Assembly (NCBI RefSeq): GCF_003461245.1
Contig: NZ_QTWS01000011.1
Location: 1-64,000 of the forward strand
Length of the DNA stretch: 64,000 bases
Direction of reading: 5' to 3'
From: Blautia sp. AF19-10LB
GTDB lineage: Bacteria > Bacillota > Clostridia > Lachnospirales > Lachnospiraceae
In this document: positions 20,663 through 28,854 of the stretch, one piece after another
Layout: every line of letters begins with the position of its first letter
How positions within the stretch are numbered: the stretch's first letter is position 1
Program-made: the position numbers and the translations under genes
The notes under the pieces: model-generated
What the model saw: only the letters and a program-made list of their open reading frames with translations
The model's database searches: none
Told to the model about the DNA's origin: nothing

Positions 20663-22575
20663 AAAAAGGAATTCTGAAATTTTTGGCTGGTACGGCGGCC
20701 ATCGCTACGTTGATAGGAGGAGCACCGCTTTCTGTGCAGGCAGCAGCGACAGATACACCAAAGGCGACACTAGTGACAGATAAATATTATAAAACATTGC
20801 TTGGAGAGGAGGATGAAGAATCGGAAGCTCCATCTCTGACACTTAAAAAATACAAAAATGGAAGTGAAAGTAAGGACCCTATTGATGGAGTAGAGTTCAG
20901 ATATGCAAAAGTCGGTGATCTCTATCAGATCGTAGATGGAAATAAAATTTCCATGGCGTATGGTGTGGAAGCTGTGTTTGCAGCTGCGTTTAAAATCACT
21001 GCAGCAGCGGATTATCACATAACTGAAAATGGCGATATGTACTATTACAAAGATATTAACGAAATTAATACACAATATTTGCAGAGTATTAATTTACAGA
21101 CAGAGACTTCATTGAAAGAATATATAGGAGGAACTGCTTTTACTTCTGTAACAACAGGCTGTGATGGAAATGCCAGTGGCACAGCTAAGATCGAAAATGC
21201 GGACTATGGTCTGTATGCTGTAGTAGAGTGGAGCTCTGCAAATGCGAGTATTAATGGAGAAAAGGTATCCCTGACGAATATTCAGAGTCCTTTCCTCATT
21301 GCACTGCCTACGTATGTCACTACAAATGAGGGAGAAGCTTACTGGGAAAAAAATGTAACAGCAGAGGTCAAAAACAGCACCGACGAACCGGAAACAGAAA
21401 AGAAGATTGTGACAGCAAACGAAGATAAGACAGATGGAAGTGAAAGTGTAGACGATACAGACATTACTTCCATTGGAGACACTGTTCATTTCCGTCTGAA
21501 AGGAACAGTTCCGAATATTCCAACCGTAGCCAATGGAAATAAGGAACAGTTCAAAAAATATATTCTTGTGGATAACCTGAGCAAAGGTCTGACACCGGAA
21601 ACAGAGGAAGATGGAATTCAGTTAAAAAATGTAATTGTACGTACAACAAATAATAATTATTCACTGGAGAACACCGATGAGGTACAGTATTATACTACAA
21701 AAGTCGAAAATTATACCGGAACAGAACCGGAATATATAGGTGGCAAGACAATTGCTGTTACCCTGACAGAAGAAGGCCTTAAAAGGATCAGTAACTGGGC
21801 AGCAGCTGATGCAGAAGAAACAACAAAGGAAATCTATTTCTATTACACGGCAGTAGTAAATGAAAATGTAAAGATCGGACCAGATACTCAGATCAGCGGA
21901 CCGGCAGGAAACCCGAATGAAGTAAAACTCCAGTATAAGATCGGCAGCAGTGCAGACATGGAAACGGATTGGGATAAAGTTACAGAGTATACATTTGGAA
22001 TCAAAGCAGATAAACAACTGGCAGGAAGTGCAGCAGCGGTAACAGATTCCAATAAAAACGCGATCACGTTCGTTCTTTATTCCACAAAAGATGGAAAGGC
22101 AGAAACAACAGGCAGAACCTATTATGAGATGAAAAAAGTAAGTGATGGTGTTTACCATGTAACTTCCAAAACAGAAACCAGTGCAGAAAACAATACAAAA
22201 ATACATCCGGCAGCAGGCGGTGCACTGAATATCAAAGGTCTTGAAGAAGGAACATATTTCCTTGAAGAGCTTAGTACCGTTTCAGGCTATAATCTCCTCA
22301 AGGCACCGGTTAAGATTAAGATTACAGCAAAAACAGGAAACAATACCTATGTATTGGATGGAAAAGAAGAGAATAACAATCAGTATATTGGAACAATCAG
22401 CCAGGATGGCAACACAGACGGTATCTTCAAAGTAACGATCAATAATATCAAAGGCTTCGAACTTCCATCTACCGGCGGCAGCGGTATCTGGTTCTTCGTT
22501 CTGGCAGGTGCGTTTGCCGTGGCAGCAGGATGTGGCTACTATTCTATGACCATCCGCAAAAACCGTGCAAAATAA
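20659..22575 (+). CDS. LPXTG-anchored pilus backbone (major pilin)
   Basis: A 638-residue secreted pilin with signal peptide (MKKGILKFLAG..., cut near VQA/AA, residue 29). It has a pilin-motif-like segment, KNVTAEVKN with K238 the likely polymerising lysine, an E-box-like segment (FLEELSTVSGYN, near residue 535) for an internal isopeptide bond, and a canonical sorting signal LPSTG (602-606) followed by a hydrophobic span and a RKNRAK tail. Length and domain order fit SpaA/SpaH-type backbone subunits cross-linked by class C sortases. The ATG overlaps the stop of the giant protein gene (ATGA), so both are made from one transcript. Confidence 0.92.
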   Translation: MKKGILKFLAGTAAIATLIGGAPLSVQAAATDTPKATLVTDKYYKTLLGEEDEESEAPSLTLKKYKNGSESKDPIDGVEFRYAKVGDLYQIVDGNKISMAYGVEAVFAAAFKITAAADYHITENGDMYYYKDINEINTQYLQSINLQTETSLKEYIGGTAFTSVTTGCDGNASGTAKIENADYGLYAVVEWSSANASINGEKVSLTNIQSPFLIALPTYVTTNEGEAYWEKNVTAEVKNSTDEPETEKKIVTANEDKTDGSESVDDTDITSIGDTVHFRLKGTVPNIPTVANGNKEQFKKYILVDNLSKGLTPETEEDGIQLKNVIVRTTNNNYSLENTDEVQYYTTKVENYTGTEPEYIGGKTIAVTLTEEGLKRISNWAAADAEETTKEIYFYYTAVVNENVKIGPDTQISGPAGNPNEVKLQYKIGSSADMETDWDKVTEYTFGIKADKQLAGSAAAVTDSNKNAITFVLYSTKDGKAETTGRTYYEMKKVSDGVYHVTSKTETSAENNTKIHPAAGGALNIKGLEEGTYFLEELSTVSGYNLLKAPVKIKITAKTGNNTYVLDGKEENNNQYIGTISQDGNTDGIFKVTINNIKGFELPSTGGSGIWFFVLAGAFAVAAGCGYYSMTIRKNRAK

Positions 22576-23430
22576 ATGAAGACTAGGAAAAAACGCCCGC
22601 TTCTGGTTCCAGGATTTCTGATCGGAACAGGGATACTTCTGATGGCATATCCTTTTGTCAGCAATTCTCTTTATGAGCACAGGCAGGAGGAAGTCATCTA
22701 CGAATATCAGAAAGAAACCGACAAAATGGATACAACACAGATCCATCAAATGCTGAAAGAAGCAGAAGAATATAATGTAAAACTGAAAAACAGAGAAGCC
22801 GTTCTGACAGATCCTTTTGACCCGGATCTTGCTGTGGATGGAACAGAAGAAAAGCAGTATGAACATCTTCTGGATCTGGAAAGTGACGGGATCATGGGGT
22901 ATATAGAGATCCCGGAGATCAATGTATTTTTGCCCGTGTACCACGGCACTTCACAGGAGGTGCTGCGAAAGGGTGTTGGGCATCTTGAGAACACTTCTCT
23001 GCCTGTAGGGGGAAAGGATACGCACTGTGTCCTTTCTGCCCATACAGGACTTTCTGACAAGAAACTGTTTACAGATCTGGTTCTTCTGAAAAAAGGAGAT
23101 CTTTTTTATATACAGGTTCTGGACCGGCATCTTGCCTATGAGGTGGATCAGATCCGGGTCATCAGGCCTGAGGATACGTCACTTCTTCGGATCATTCCGG
23201 AAAAAGATCTGGTAACGCTGGTAACCTGTACACCCTATGGCATCAACAGCCATCGGCTCCTGGTAAGAGGACATCGTGTCACAGAACAGAAGAATCCGCA
23301 GAAAGCAGCCAGGAAAAAGCAGACGGCAAGTCCGTGGATGCGGCAGTATGTGCTTTCGATCCTGATCGGCATGGCATTTCTGATGGTCTTTCTGACAGGG
23401 CTGTTTCTGTACAGAAGGAGGAAGACGTGA
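22576..23430 (+). CDS. Class C sortase (first)
   Basis: Membrane transpeptidase that would polymerise the adjacent pilins. The 284-residue protein has an N-terminal membrane segment (residues 9-30), the lid motif DPF near residue 78, catalytic H156 (SAHTG), C218 (VTCTPYG) and R227 (SHRLLVRG), and a C-terminal membrane helix with a basic tail, the usual class C topology. The start codon directly abuts the pilin stop with no gap. A second, related sortase follows, overlapping by four bases (GTGA). Confidence 0.94.
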   Translation: MKTRKKRPLLVPGFLIGTGILLMAYPFVSNSLYEHRQEEVIYEYQKETDKMDTTQIHQMLKEAEEYNVKLKNREAVLTDPFDPDLAVDGTEEKQYEHLLDLESDGIMGYIEIPEINVFLPVYHGTSQEVLRKGVGHLENTSLPVGGKDTHCVLSAHTGLSDKKLFTDLVLLKKGDLFYIQVLDRHLAYEVDQIRVIRPEDTSLLRIIPEKDLVTLVTCTPYGINSHRLLVRGHRVTEQKNPQKAARKKQTASPWMRQYVLSILIGMAFLMVFLTGLFLYRRRKT

Positions 23431-24269
23431 AAAGACAGAGACTGATTTTTTTCCTGTTTCTTCTGGTGGGGATGGGATTTTTGAACTATCCGTTTGTCAG
23501 TCAGTGGGTAAATCAGAGAAACCAGAGCAAAGTCATCTATGAATATGAAAAAAAGGCAGAGAAACTGTCGGACACCGGGAAGCAAAAACTTCTGGGCGAA
23601 GCCAGAAACTATAATTCAAAACTTCGCGCAGGCAGAGTACTTCCGGGTGACAGTTTTGGAGGTGGCGCAGAAGAAACTTCTGCATACAGAGAATATCAGA
23701 AACTTCTGGATGTCTCCGGAGACGAGATCCTGTGTTATCTGGAAATTCCGTCGATCGAGGTCTTTCTGCCGGTTTTTCATGGAACTTCGGAGCATGTTCT
23801 GGAACAGGGGGCGGGACATCTGTTTGGTTCTTCACTTCCTGTCGGGGGAGCGGGGACACATGCTGTGATCGCGGCACATACAGGAATCGCGACCAGGATG
23901 TTTTTTACAGATCTGGATCAGATGAAGACGGGAGATCTTTTTTTCCTGAATGTTCTGGGAGAAAAGCTGGCGTATCAGGTGGACCAGATCGTTACCGTGA
24001 CACCGGACCGCACAGATCTTCTGCGGATCGAAGAGGGAAAGGATCAGGTGACACTGGTGACCTGTACTCCCTATGGGATCAACTCACACAGGCTTCTTGT
24101 AAGAGGAAAGAGGATTCCATACCGGGAAGCACAGAAACGTGCAGAACAGGCAAAAGAATCCGGATTTCTGATCTGGGGAAAAAGAGTTTTTGTACTTTCC
24201 ATACTGTTTCTGGGAGCAGCAGGATTCTGGCTCCTTAAGCCATCAAAAAGGAAGGAGGAAAAAGGTTGA
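23427..24269 (+). CDS. Class C sortase (second)
   Basis: A 280-residue paralogue of the preceding sortase with N- and C-terminal membrane helices and catalytic H151 (AAHTG), C213 (VTCTPYG) and R222 (SHRLLVRG). The lid region reads GDSF instead of DPF, so the active-site cover is altered. The GTG at 23427 overlaps the upstream stop (GTGA) and lies after an AAGGAGG site; the frame is open further upstream only inside the first sortase. It may handle a different subunit, such as the small pilin or the giant protein. Confidence 0.92.
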   Translation: MKRQRLIFFLFLLVGMGFLNYPFVSQWVNQRNQSKVIYEYEKKAEKLSDTGKQKLLGEARNYNSKLRAGRVLPGDSFGGGAEETSAYREYQKLLDVSGDEILCYLEIPSIEVFLPVFHGTSEHVLEQGAGHLFGSSLPVGGAGTHAVIAAHTGIATRMFFTDLDQMKTGDLFFLNVLGEKLAYQVDQIVTVTPDRTDLLRIEEGKDQVTLVTCTPYGINSHRLLVRGKRIPYREAQKRAEQAKESGFLIWGKRVFVLSILFLGAAGFWLLKPSKRKEEKG

Positions 24270-24997
24270 AAAGAAAAAATAAAAAGACAGCAGGCGTTTT
24301 TCTCCTTGCTGTGATCCTGATATTTGTAGTTTTTCCGGCTGTTTCTGTGGATGCGGCAGAGAGAAAGGGAAGCATCACGGTTCAGCTGAATGAGATCGGG
24401 ACAGATCGGGAAGGCACTGCACTGGAATGTTTTTATGTGGCAGAGCAGAAGGAGAATGGCTGGCATCTGACAGAGGCGTTTGAAGGCTGTAAGGTAACTC
24501 CCTGGAATCTGTCAAGATCCACAGATTACAAAGAAGCGGCAGAAAAACTTTCTTCCTGGGTGACGGCGAAGAAACTTTCGGCAGAAACAAGGATGACAGA
24601 CGCAGATGGAAAACTTGTTTTTGAAGATCTCAATGAAGGAATTTACCTCATCCGCCAGAAGAACGGGAAAAAAACCTACGGGGTGATCGCGCCGTTTCTT
24701 GTCTGTGTCCCAATGGAAGAAAATGGGGAGATCCTCTACGACATCCACACAAAGCCAAAGGGAGAAGAGATCCAAAAGATCACTCCCACACCGGTGATAT
24801 CTGTTACACCATCGCCATCTGTAACATCCACAGCAGCATCGTCTTCTTCCGGAAATAATCCTTCTGTAAAAAGCAGCTCTTCAAGTGTGAAAACTGTAAA
24901 AACAGGAGATGACACGGCACTCTGGGTATTCTGGGCACTTTTGATCCTGGCAGCAGGTGGGACCGTCGGCATTCTGTATTACAGAAAAAAACATTGA
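24266..24997 (+). CDS. Small anchored pilin, probable basal subunit
   Basis: A 243-residue secreted protein. Signal peptide (cut near VDA/AE, about residue 31), one SpaA/Cna-B-like domain (about 35-155, with FEDLNEGIYLIRQ as the closing strand), a Pro/Ser/Thr-rich wall-spanning stretch (about 160-208), then VKTGD (211-215), a hydrophobic helix and the tail YRKKH. VKTGD replaces LPXTG, a variant common in Clostridia for this subunit type. The TTG at 24266 overlaps the sortase stop (TTGA) after GGAGGAAAAAGG. Last gene of the pilus operon; a base subunit that hands the pilus to the wall is the usual role. Confidence 0.83.
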   Translation: MKRKNKKTAGVFLLAVILIFVVFPAVSVDAAERKGSITVQLNEIGTDREGTALECFYVAEQKENGWHLTEAFEGCKVTPWNLSRSTDYKEAAEKLSSWVTAKKLSAETRMTDADGKLVFEDLNEGIYLIRQKNGKKTYGVIAPFLVCVPMEENGEILYDIHTKPKGEEIQKITPTPVISVTPSPSVTSTAASSSSGNNPSVKSSSSSVKTVKTGDDTALWVFWALLILAAGGTVGILYYRKKH

Positions 24998-25054
24998 GTG
25001 GAAAATAAAGTACATTAAGTATAAGATAAAATACATTTCCTCCTGAATGCTAAC

Positions 25055-25083
25055 TTGTTCTTGGAATTGGATTGTGATATAAT
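25055..25083 (+). promoter_or_regulatory. Sigma-A promoter of lactonase gene
   Basis: TTGTTC at 25055-25060, a 17-base spacer, and TATAAT at 25078-25083. This gives a leader of about 100 bases before the lactonase ATG at 25187. The leader contains a GC-rich, partly self-complementary stretch but no known riboswitch that I can recognise. Confidence 0.75.
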
Positions 25084-25186
25084 AAGGACACTTGAGGTTG
25101 CTGGAGTGAACAGTAACCACTTAAGTTCATGCAGAGCACTGTCTCTGCGTGGACGACGACAACGCGCGATTTTAGGAGGCAATATC

Positions 25187-26296
25187 ATGGGGAATAAGAA
25201 ATATGTAGCCTATGTGGGAACATATACCCACGGCAACAGTAAAGGTATTCAGGTTTACGATGTAGATGTTGAGAAAGGTACTCTGAAAGAACGGAGCGAA
25301 GTACAGGTCAGCAATGCATCTCATACGGCAATTTCCAAGAATGGCAAGTTTTTGTATTCCATCGAGGACGAAGGTGTGGCAGTGTTCAAACGTGACGAGA
25401 ACGGTGACCTGACCCGCATTAACAGAGTCAGCATCGACGGAATGAGAGGATGTTTCCTGGCAACAGACGTGGACGGCAAATATCTGTATGTGGCAGGATA
25501 CCATGACGGCAAGGTGACGGTTGTACATACACGCCGCGACGGAAGTCTCGGACGTATCATGGATGGTGTTTATCACAAGGGACTTGGAAGCGTTGCAGAG
25601 CGTAACTTCCGTCCACATGTAAACTGTGTACGTCCTACACCGGACAACAAATACCTGTGTGCAGTTGACAACGGCATCGATCAGGTCAAGATCTACTGCA
25701 TCAACAAGAGACAGCATAAGCTGGAACTGGTCGACATCCTCCGCTGCCCGAGAGAGAGCGGTCCTAGGATCATCCGTTTCAGTGCAGACGGCAGATTTGC
25801 ATATATCCTGTTTGAGCTGAGCAATGAGATCAAGGTTTACAGCTATGACGGAAGCGGCAGTACTCCTGAGTTTGAACTGCTCCAGAGTGTCAGCACACTC
25901 AGAAAGCCGAATGACGAGGATGCGATCCACAATGCGGCATCCGGACTTGCACTTGCACCGGACGGCAGGCATCTGTTCTGTACAACTGCCGGAGAGAATT
26001 CGGTTTCCATGTATGAGATTGACCATGAGACCGGACTTCTTGAGAAGAAGTTCAATCTTCCGATCAGTGGCGATTATCCGAAGGATCTGGTAATCTTCCC
26101 AGATAATAAGCACATCGCACTTGCGAACCATGCAAGCAACTCTATCACTACGTTTACTGTAGACTATGACAAGAATATTATCGTTATGAATGATAAACCC
26201 CATCATATTGAGACACCAAACTGCATCCATATCTGGCCGGTACCGGATGAGGTAGCAGGAGATGTACATATCGACGAAGACGAAGAAATAATGTAA
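25187..26296 (+). CDS. Lactonase family protein (seven-bladed beta-propeller)
   Basis: A 369-residue cytosolic protein of the YbhE/Pgl-like lactonase family, whose members hydrolyse 6-phosphogluconolactone or related sugar lactones. It starts YVAYVGTYTHGNSKGIQVYDVD, typical of blade one, and repeats blade patterns such as DGKYLYVAGY, DNKYLCAVDNG, DGRFAYI and DGRHLFCTTAGENS. The start follows TAGGAGG; the longer frame from 25055 runs through the promoter and is rejected. No signal peptide is present. The substrate is not determined; the acidic C-terminus is unusual but short. Confidence 0.85.
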   Translation: MGNKKYVAYVGTYTHGNSKGIQVYDVDVEKGTLKERSEVQVSNASHTAISKNGKFLYSIEDEGVAVFKRDENGDLTRINRVSIDGMRGCFLATDVDGKYLYVAGYHDGKVTVVHTRRDGSLGRIMDGVYHKGLGSVAERNFRPHVNCVRPTPDNKYLCAVDNGIDQVKIYCINKRQHKLELVDILRCPRESGPRIIRFSADGRFAYILFELSNEIKVYSYDGSGSTPEFELLQSVSTLRKPNDEDAIHNAASGLALAPDGRHLFCTTAGENSVSMYEIDHETGLLEKKFNLPISGDYPKDLVIFPDNKHIALANHASNSITTFTVDYDKNIIVMNDKPHHIETPNCIHIWPVPDEVAGDVHIDEDEEIM

Positions 26297-26300
26297 AGGA

Positions 26301-26346
26301 AATGTCGCAGTAATGATTTTTTAAATCATTACTGCGACATTTTTGT
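26301..26346 (+). terminator. Intrinsic terminator after lactonase gene
   Basis: A perfect stem of about 19 base pairs (ATGTCGCAGTAATGATTT paired with AAATCATTACTGCGACAT) with a three-base loop, followed by TTTTTG. Very stable and nearly symmetric, so it may also act on the minus strand. Confidence 0.9.
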
Positions 26347-26439
26347 TGCTTGAAAAATATCAGATATTTATTCTTTTTTATATGTATTTGTGATTTTAGA
26401 GACTAGCCAATATATGTGTTTGAAACATCTGGTAAATCC

Positions 26440-26477
26440 AAAAACTTCCCACACCGATATGGTATGGGAAGTTTTTG
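26440..26477 (-). terminator. Intrinsic terminator for aroC
   Basis: AAAAACTTCCCA pairs with TGGGAAGTTTTT around ACACCGATATGGTA-type loop bases, leaving a U run on the minus-strand transcript just after aroC. The A run on the other side makes it potentially bidirectional. The 90 bases between this and the lactonase terminator are AT-rich and show nothing else. Confidence 0.8.
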
Positions 26478-26481
26478 AATA

Positions 26482-27576
26482 TTATTTCTGGTAAAATTCC
26501 TGAATACGATCCATCTGGGATGTCATATTGGAAAAAAGTGCATCCACGATCGCCAGGGCGCACATGGACTCTACAACAACAACGGCTCTCGGCACGATAA
26601 CAGGATCATGGCGGCCATGGATCTCAAGAGAAGTTTCCTCTCCGCTGTCTGTGACGGTATTCTGTGGCTGGCTGATCGATGGGGTCGGTTTGACCGCAGC
26701 GCGGAGGATGATCTCACTTCCGTCACTCATTCCACCCATAATGCCGCCGGCGTGATTGGAATTCTTGGTGATCTGTCCGTTTTCCATATGGAAACCATCG
26801 TTGTCCTCGGAGCCTTTCATCGCAGAAACCTGGATTCCATCGCCAATCTCCACCGCTTTGACAGCACCGATCGACATGACTGCCTCGGCAAGAACGGCGT
26901 CCAGTTTTTCAAAGACCGGATTTCCGAGACCGGCAGGAACGTTTTTGATTCGGCATTCGATGATACCGCCTGCGCTGTCCTGATTCTTCATGCATTCTTC
27001 TAGATAAGCCCCTGCTGCCTCGGCTGCCTTGGCGTCCGGCATATAGAAAGCGTTTTTGCTGATCTCTTCTGCATCAAAACTTTCGATCTTTACAGGTCCA
27101 ATAGATTTGGTGTAGGTGTAGAAAGAGATCTCGAGAGTTTCAAGAATCTTTGCTGCGATCGCCCCTGCTGCCACACGACCGATCGTCTCACGTCCTGAAG
27201 AACGGCCGCCTCCGCGGTAATCACGGAAACCATATTTGGCATCAAACGTAAAATCGGCATGTCCCGGACGATAGGTGTAAGCAATGTTGCCGTAATCCCT
27301 GGAACGCTGGTCTGTGTTTCTGACTATGAGTGAGATCGGAGTTCCGGTTGTTTTTCCCTCAAAGACACCAGAGAGGATCTCTACAAGATCGCCTTCCTTA
27401 CGTGCGGTGGTGTAGCGGCTCTGACCAGGCTTACGGCGGTCAAGGAATTTCTGGATATCTTCTTCGTTGAGAGAAAGACCGGCAGGGCAGCCGTCTACGA
27501 CAGCTCCGAGAGCCTTGCCATGGGATTCTCCCCAGGTGGTAACGGTAAAATGATTCCCAAAACTTGATTTATTCAT
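26482..27576 (-). CDS. aroC: Chorismate synthase
   Basis: Converts 5-enolpyruvylshikimate 3-phosphate to chorismate with reduced FMN, the last shikimate step. The 364-residue product has the family signatures WGESHGKALGAVVDG near the start, YRGGGRSSGRETIGRVAAG in the middle, and GRHDPVIVPRAVVVVES near the end. The start MNKSSFGNHF is chosen since it follows an AAGGA site at the right distance; the frame extends 24 residues further without support. It stands alone among plus-strand genes. Confidence 0.97.
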   Translation of the reverse strand: MNKSSFGNHFTVTTWGESHGKALGAVVDGCPAGLSLNEEDIQKFLDRRKPGQSRYTTARKEGDLVEILSGVFEGKTTGTPISLIVRNTDQRSRDYGNIAYTYRPGHADFTFDAKYGFRDYRGGGRSSGRETIGRVAAGAIAAKILETLEISFYTYTKSIGPVKIESFDAEEISKNAFYMPDAKAAEAAGAYLEECMKNQDSAGGIIECRIKNVPAGLGNPVFEKLDAVLAEAVMSIGAVKAVEIGDGIQVSAMKGSEDNDGFHMENGQITKNSNHAGGIMGGMSDGSEIILRAAVKPTPSISQPQNTVTDSGEETSLEIHGRHDPVIVPRAVVVVESMCALAIVDALFSNMTSQMDRIQEFYQK

Positions 27577-27638
27577 AAATATATGATTCCTTCCTGAAAT
27601 ATACTGTCCGATATGGTAAAAACCATGCAGACAACCAT

Positions 27639-27667
27639 ATTTTAACACGTTAACCCGTGAAAAACAA
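27639..27667 (-). promoter_or_regulatory. Promoter of aroC
   Basis: On the minus strand: TTGTTT, a 17-base spacer, and TAAAAT. The spacer contains CACGGGTTAACGTG, an imperfect palindrome centred on GTTAAC, which might be an operator. Confidence 0.6.
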
Positions 27668-27727
27668 CAGGATAGACAAGGTTTCCGGTGCTTCTATTAA
27701 AATTGTGTAAATCCAAAACGGTTGGAA

Positions 27728-27756
27728 TTGACAAAGAACAACACACAACTTATAAT
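27728..27756 (+). promoter_or_regulatory. Consensus promoter of corA-like gene
   Basis: Perfect TTGACA (27728-27733), 17-base spacer and perfect TATAAT (27751-27756). The roughly 85-base leader contains a second GGGTTAAC (27777-27784), the same 8-mer found in the divergent aroC promoter. Confidence 0.85.
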
Positions 27757-27846
27757 GAAAATTGTGTTTGACCTATGGGTTAACAAAAGTTGCTGTGAAT
27801 GAAATGAGCGGCAACAGACAAATAAGAGTGGAAGGGGAGTGGAATC

Positions 27847-28788
27847 GTGGTTAGAATGTTTCGAACATCAGATGGAGCGATCCATGAGATTCAGGAACCG
27901 CAGGACGGCTGCTGGGTTGCACTGACAAATCCGACAGCGACAGAGATTTTTGAAATTTCAGAACAGTTCCAGATTGAGGTCGACGACCTGCGAGCTCCTT
28001 TGGATGAGGAAGAGCGTTCCCGTATCGAGGTAGAGGACACTTACACACTGATCCTGGTGGATGTCCCGATGATCGAGGAGCGTAATGATAAGGACTGGTA
28101 TGGTACTATTCCGCTTGGTATCATTGTCACAGACAAAATGATCTTTACGATCTGCCTGGAAGACACACAGGTACTGACGAGATTTATGGAAGGGCGTGTC
28201 CGCAATTTCTTTACTTATATGAAGACACGTTTTATCCTGCAGATCTTGTACAGAAATGCAAGTATGTACCTGCGCTATCTGCGTATTATTGACAAGAAGA
28301 GTGAACAGGTGGAGGAGAAACTACACTTTTCACCGCGAAATCAGGAGCTGATCGAGCTTCTGGAACTGGAGAAATCACTGGTATACTTTACGACATCTCT
28401 TCGTTCCAATGAAGCTGTTCTGGAGAAACTGATCAAGATCGAGAGCATCAAGAAGTATCCGGAGGACACCGAACTTCTTGAGGATGTTATCATCGAGAAC
28501 ACGCAGGCGATCGAGATGGCGAATATCTACAGTGGTATCCTTGCCAACATGATGGATGCGTTTGCGTCAGTTATTTCCAACAACCTGAATGACGTCATGA
28601 AGATCCTGTCTGTGATCACGATCGTTATGAGTATCCCGACGATCGTGTTCAGCGCTTATGGAATGAATCTGAATCCCTCAGGTATGCCGTTTTCCAGCAT
28701 ACAGTGGGGATTCCTGATCGTCATACTGCTTTCGATCGTGGCAAGTATCGTGGCGGCGATCTTCCTGTCAAAAAAGAAATATTTCTAA
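27847..28788 (+). CDS. corA: CorA family magnesium/divalent cation transporter
   Basis: A 313-residue inner membrane channel. It has a large cytosolic N-terminal domain with long helices (about 1-250), then two C-terminal membrane segments with the pore signature YGMN (about residues 270-273) between them and the tail LSKKKYF. The GTG at 27847 lies 8 bases after AGGGGAG; an ATG three codons later is a possible alternative. The acidic MPEL-like loop is replaced by NPSGMPF, so selectivity for Mg, Co or Ni is not certain. Confidence 0.92.
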   Translation: MVRMFRTSDGAIHEIQEPQDGCWVALTNPTATEIFEISEQFQIEVDDLRAPLDEEERSRIEVEDTYTLILVDVPMIEERNDKDWYGTIPLGIIVTDKMIFTICLEDTQVLTRFMEGRVRNFFTYMKTRFILQILYRNASMYLRYLRIIDKKSEQVEEKLHFSPRNQELIELLELEKSLVYFTTSLRSNEAVLEKLIKIESIKKYPEDTELLEDVIIENTQAIEMANIYSGILANMMDAFASVISNNLNDVMKILSVITIVMSIPTIVFSAYGMNLNPSGMPFSSIQWGFLIVILLSIVASIVAAIFLSKKKYF

Positions 28789-28854
28789 CATTTCTAGCAG
28801 GGGGATTCATCTTTCCAAACAGTATAATGACTGAAAAGGAGAAAAAGTGATTTT

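Noticed and set aside
24998..25054. Terminator after the pilus operon
   Set aside because: The AT-rich stretch has no stem with a T run; the end of the pilus transcript cannot be placed.
28823..28828. TATAAT before the rhomboid-like gene
   Set aside because: No -35 box at a suitable distance and no extended -10 TG; could be chance or a weak promoter, so not listed.
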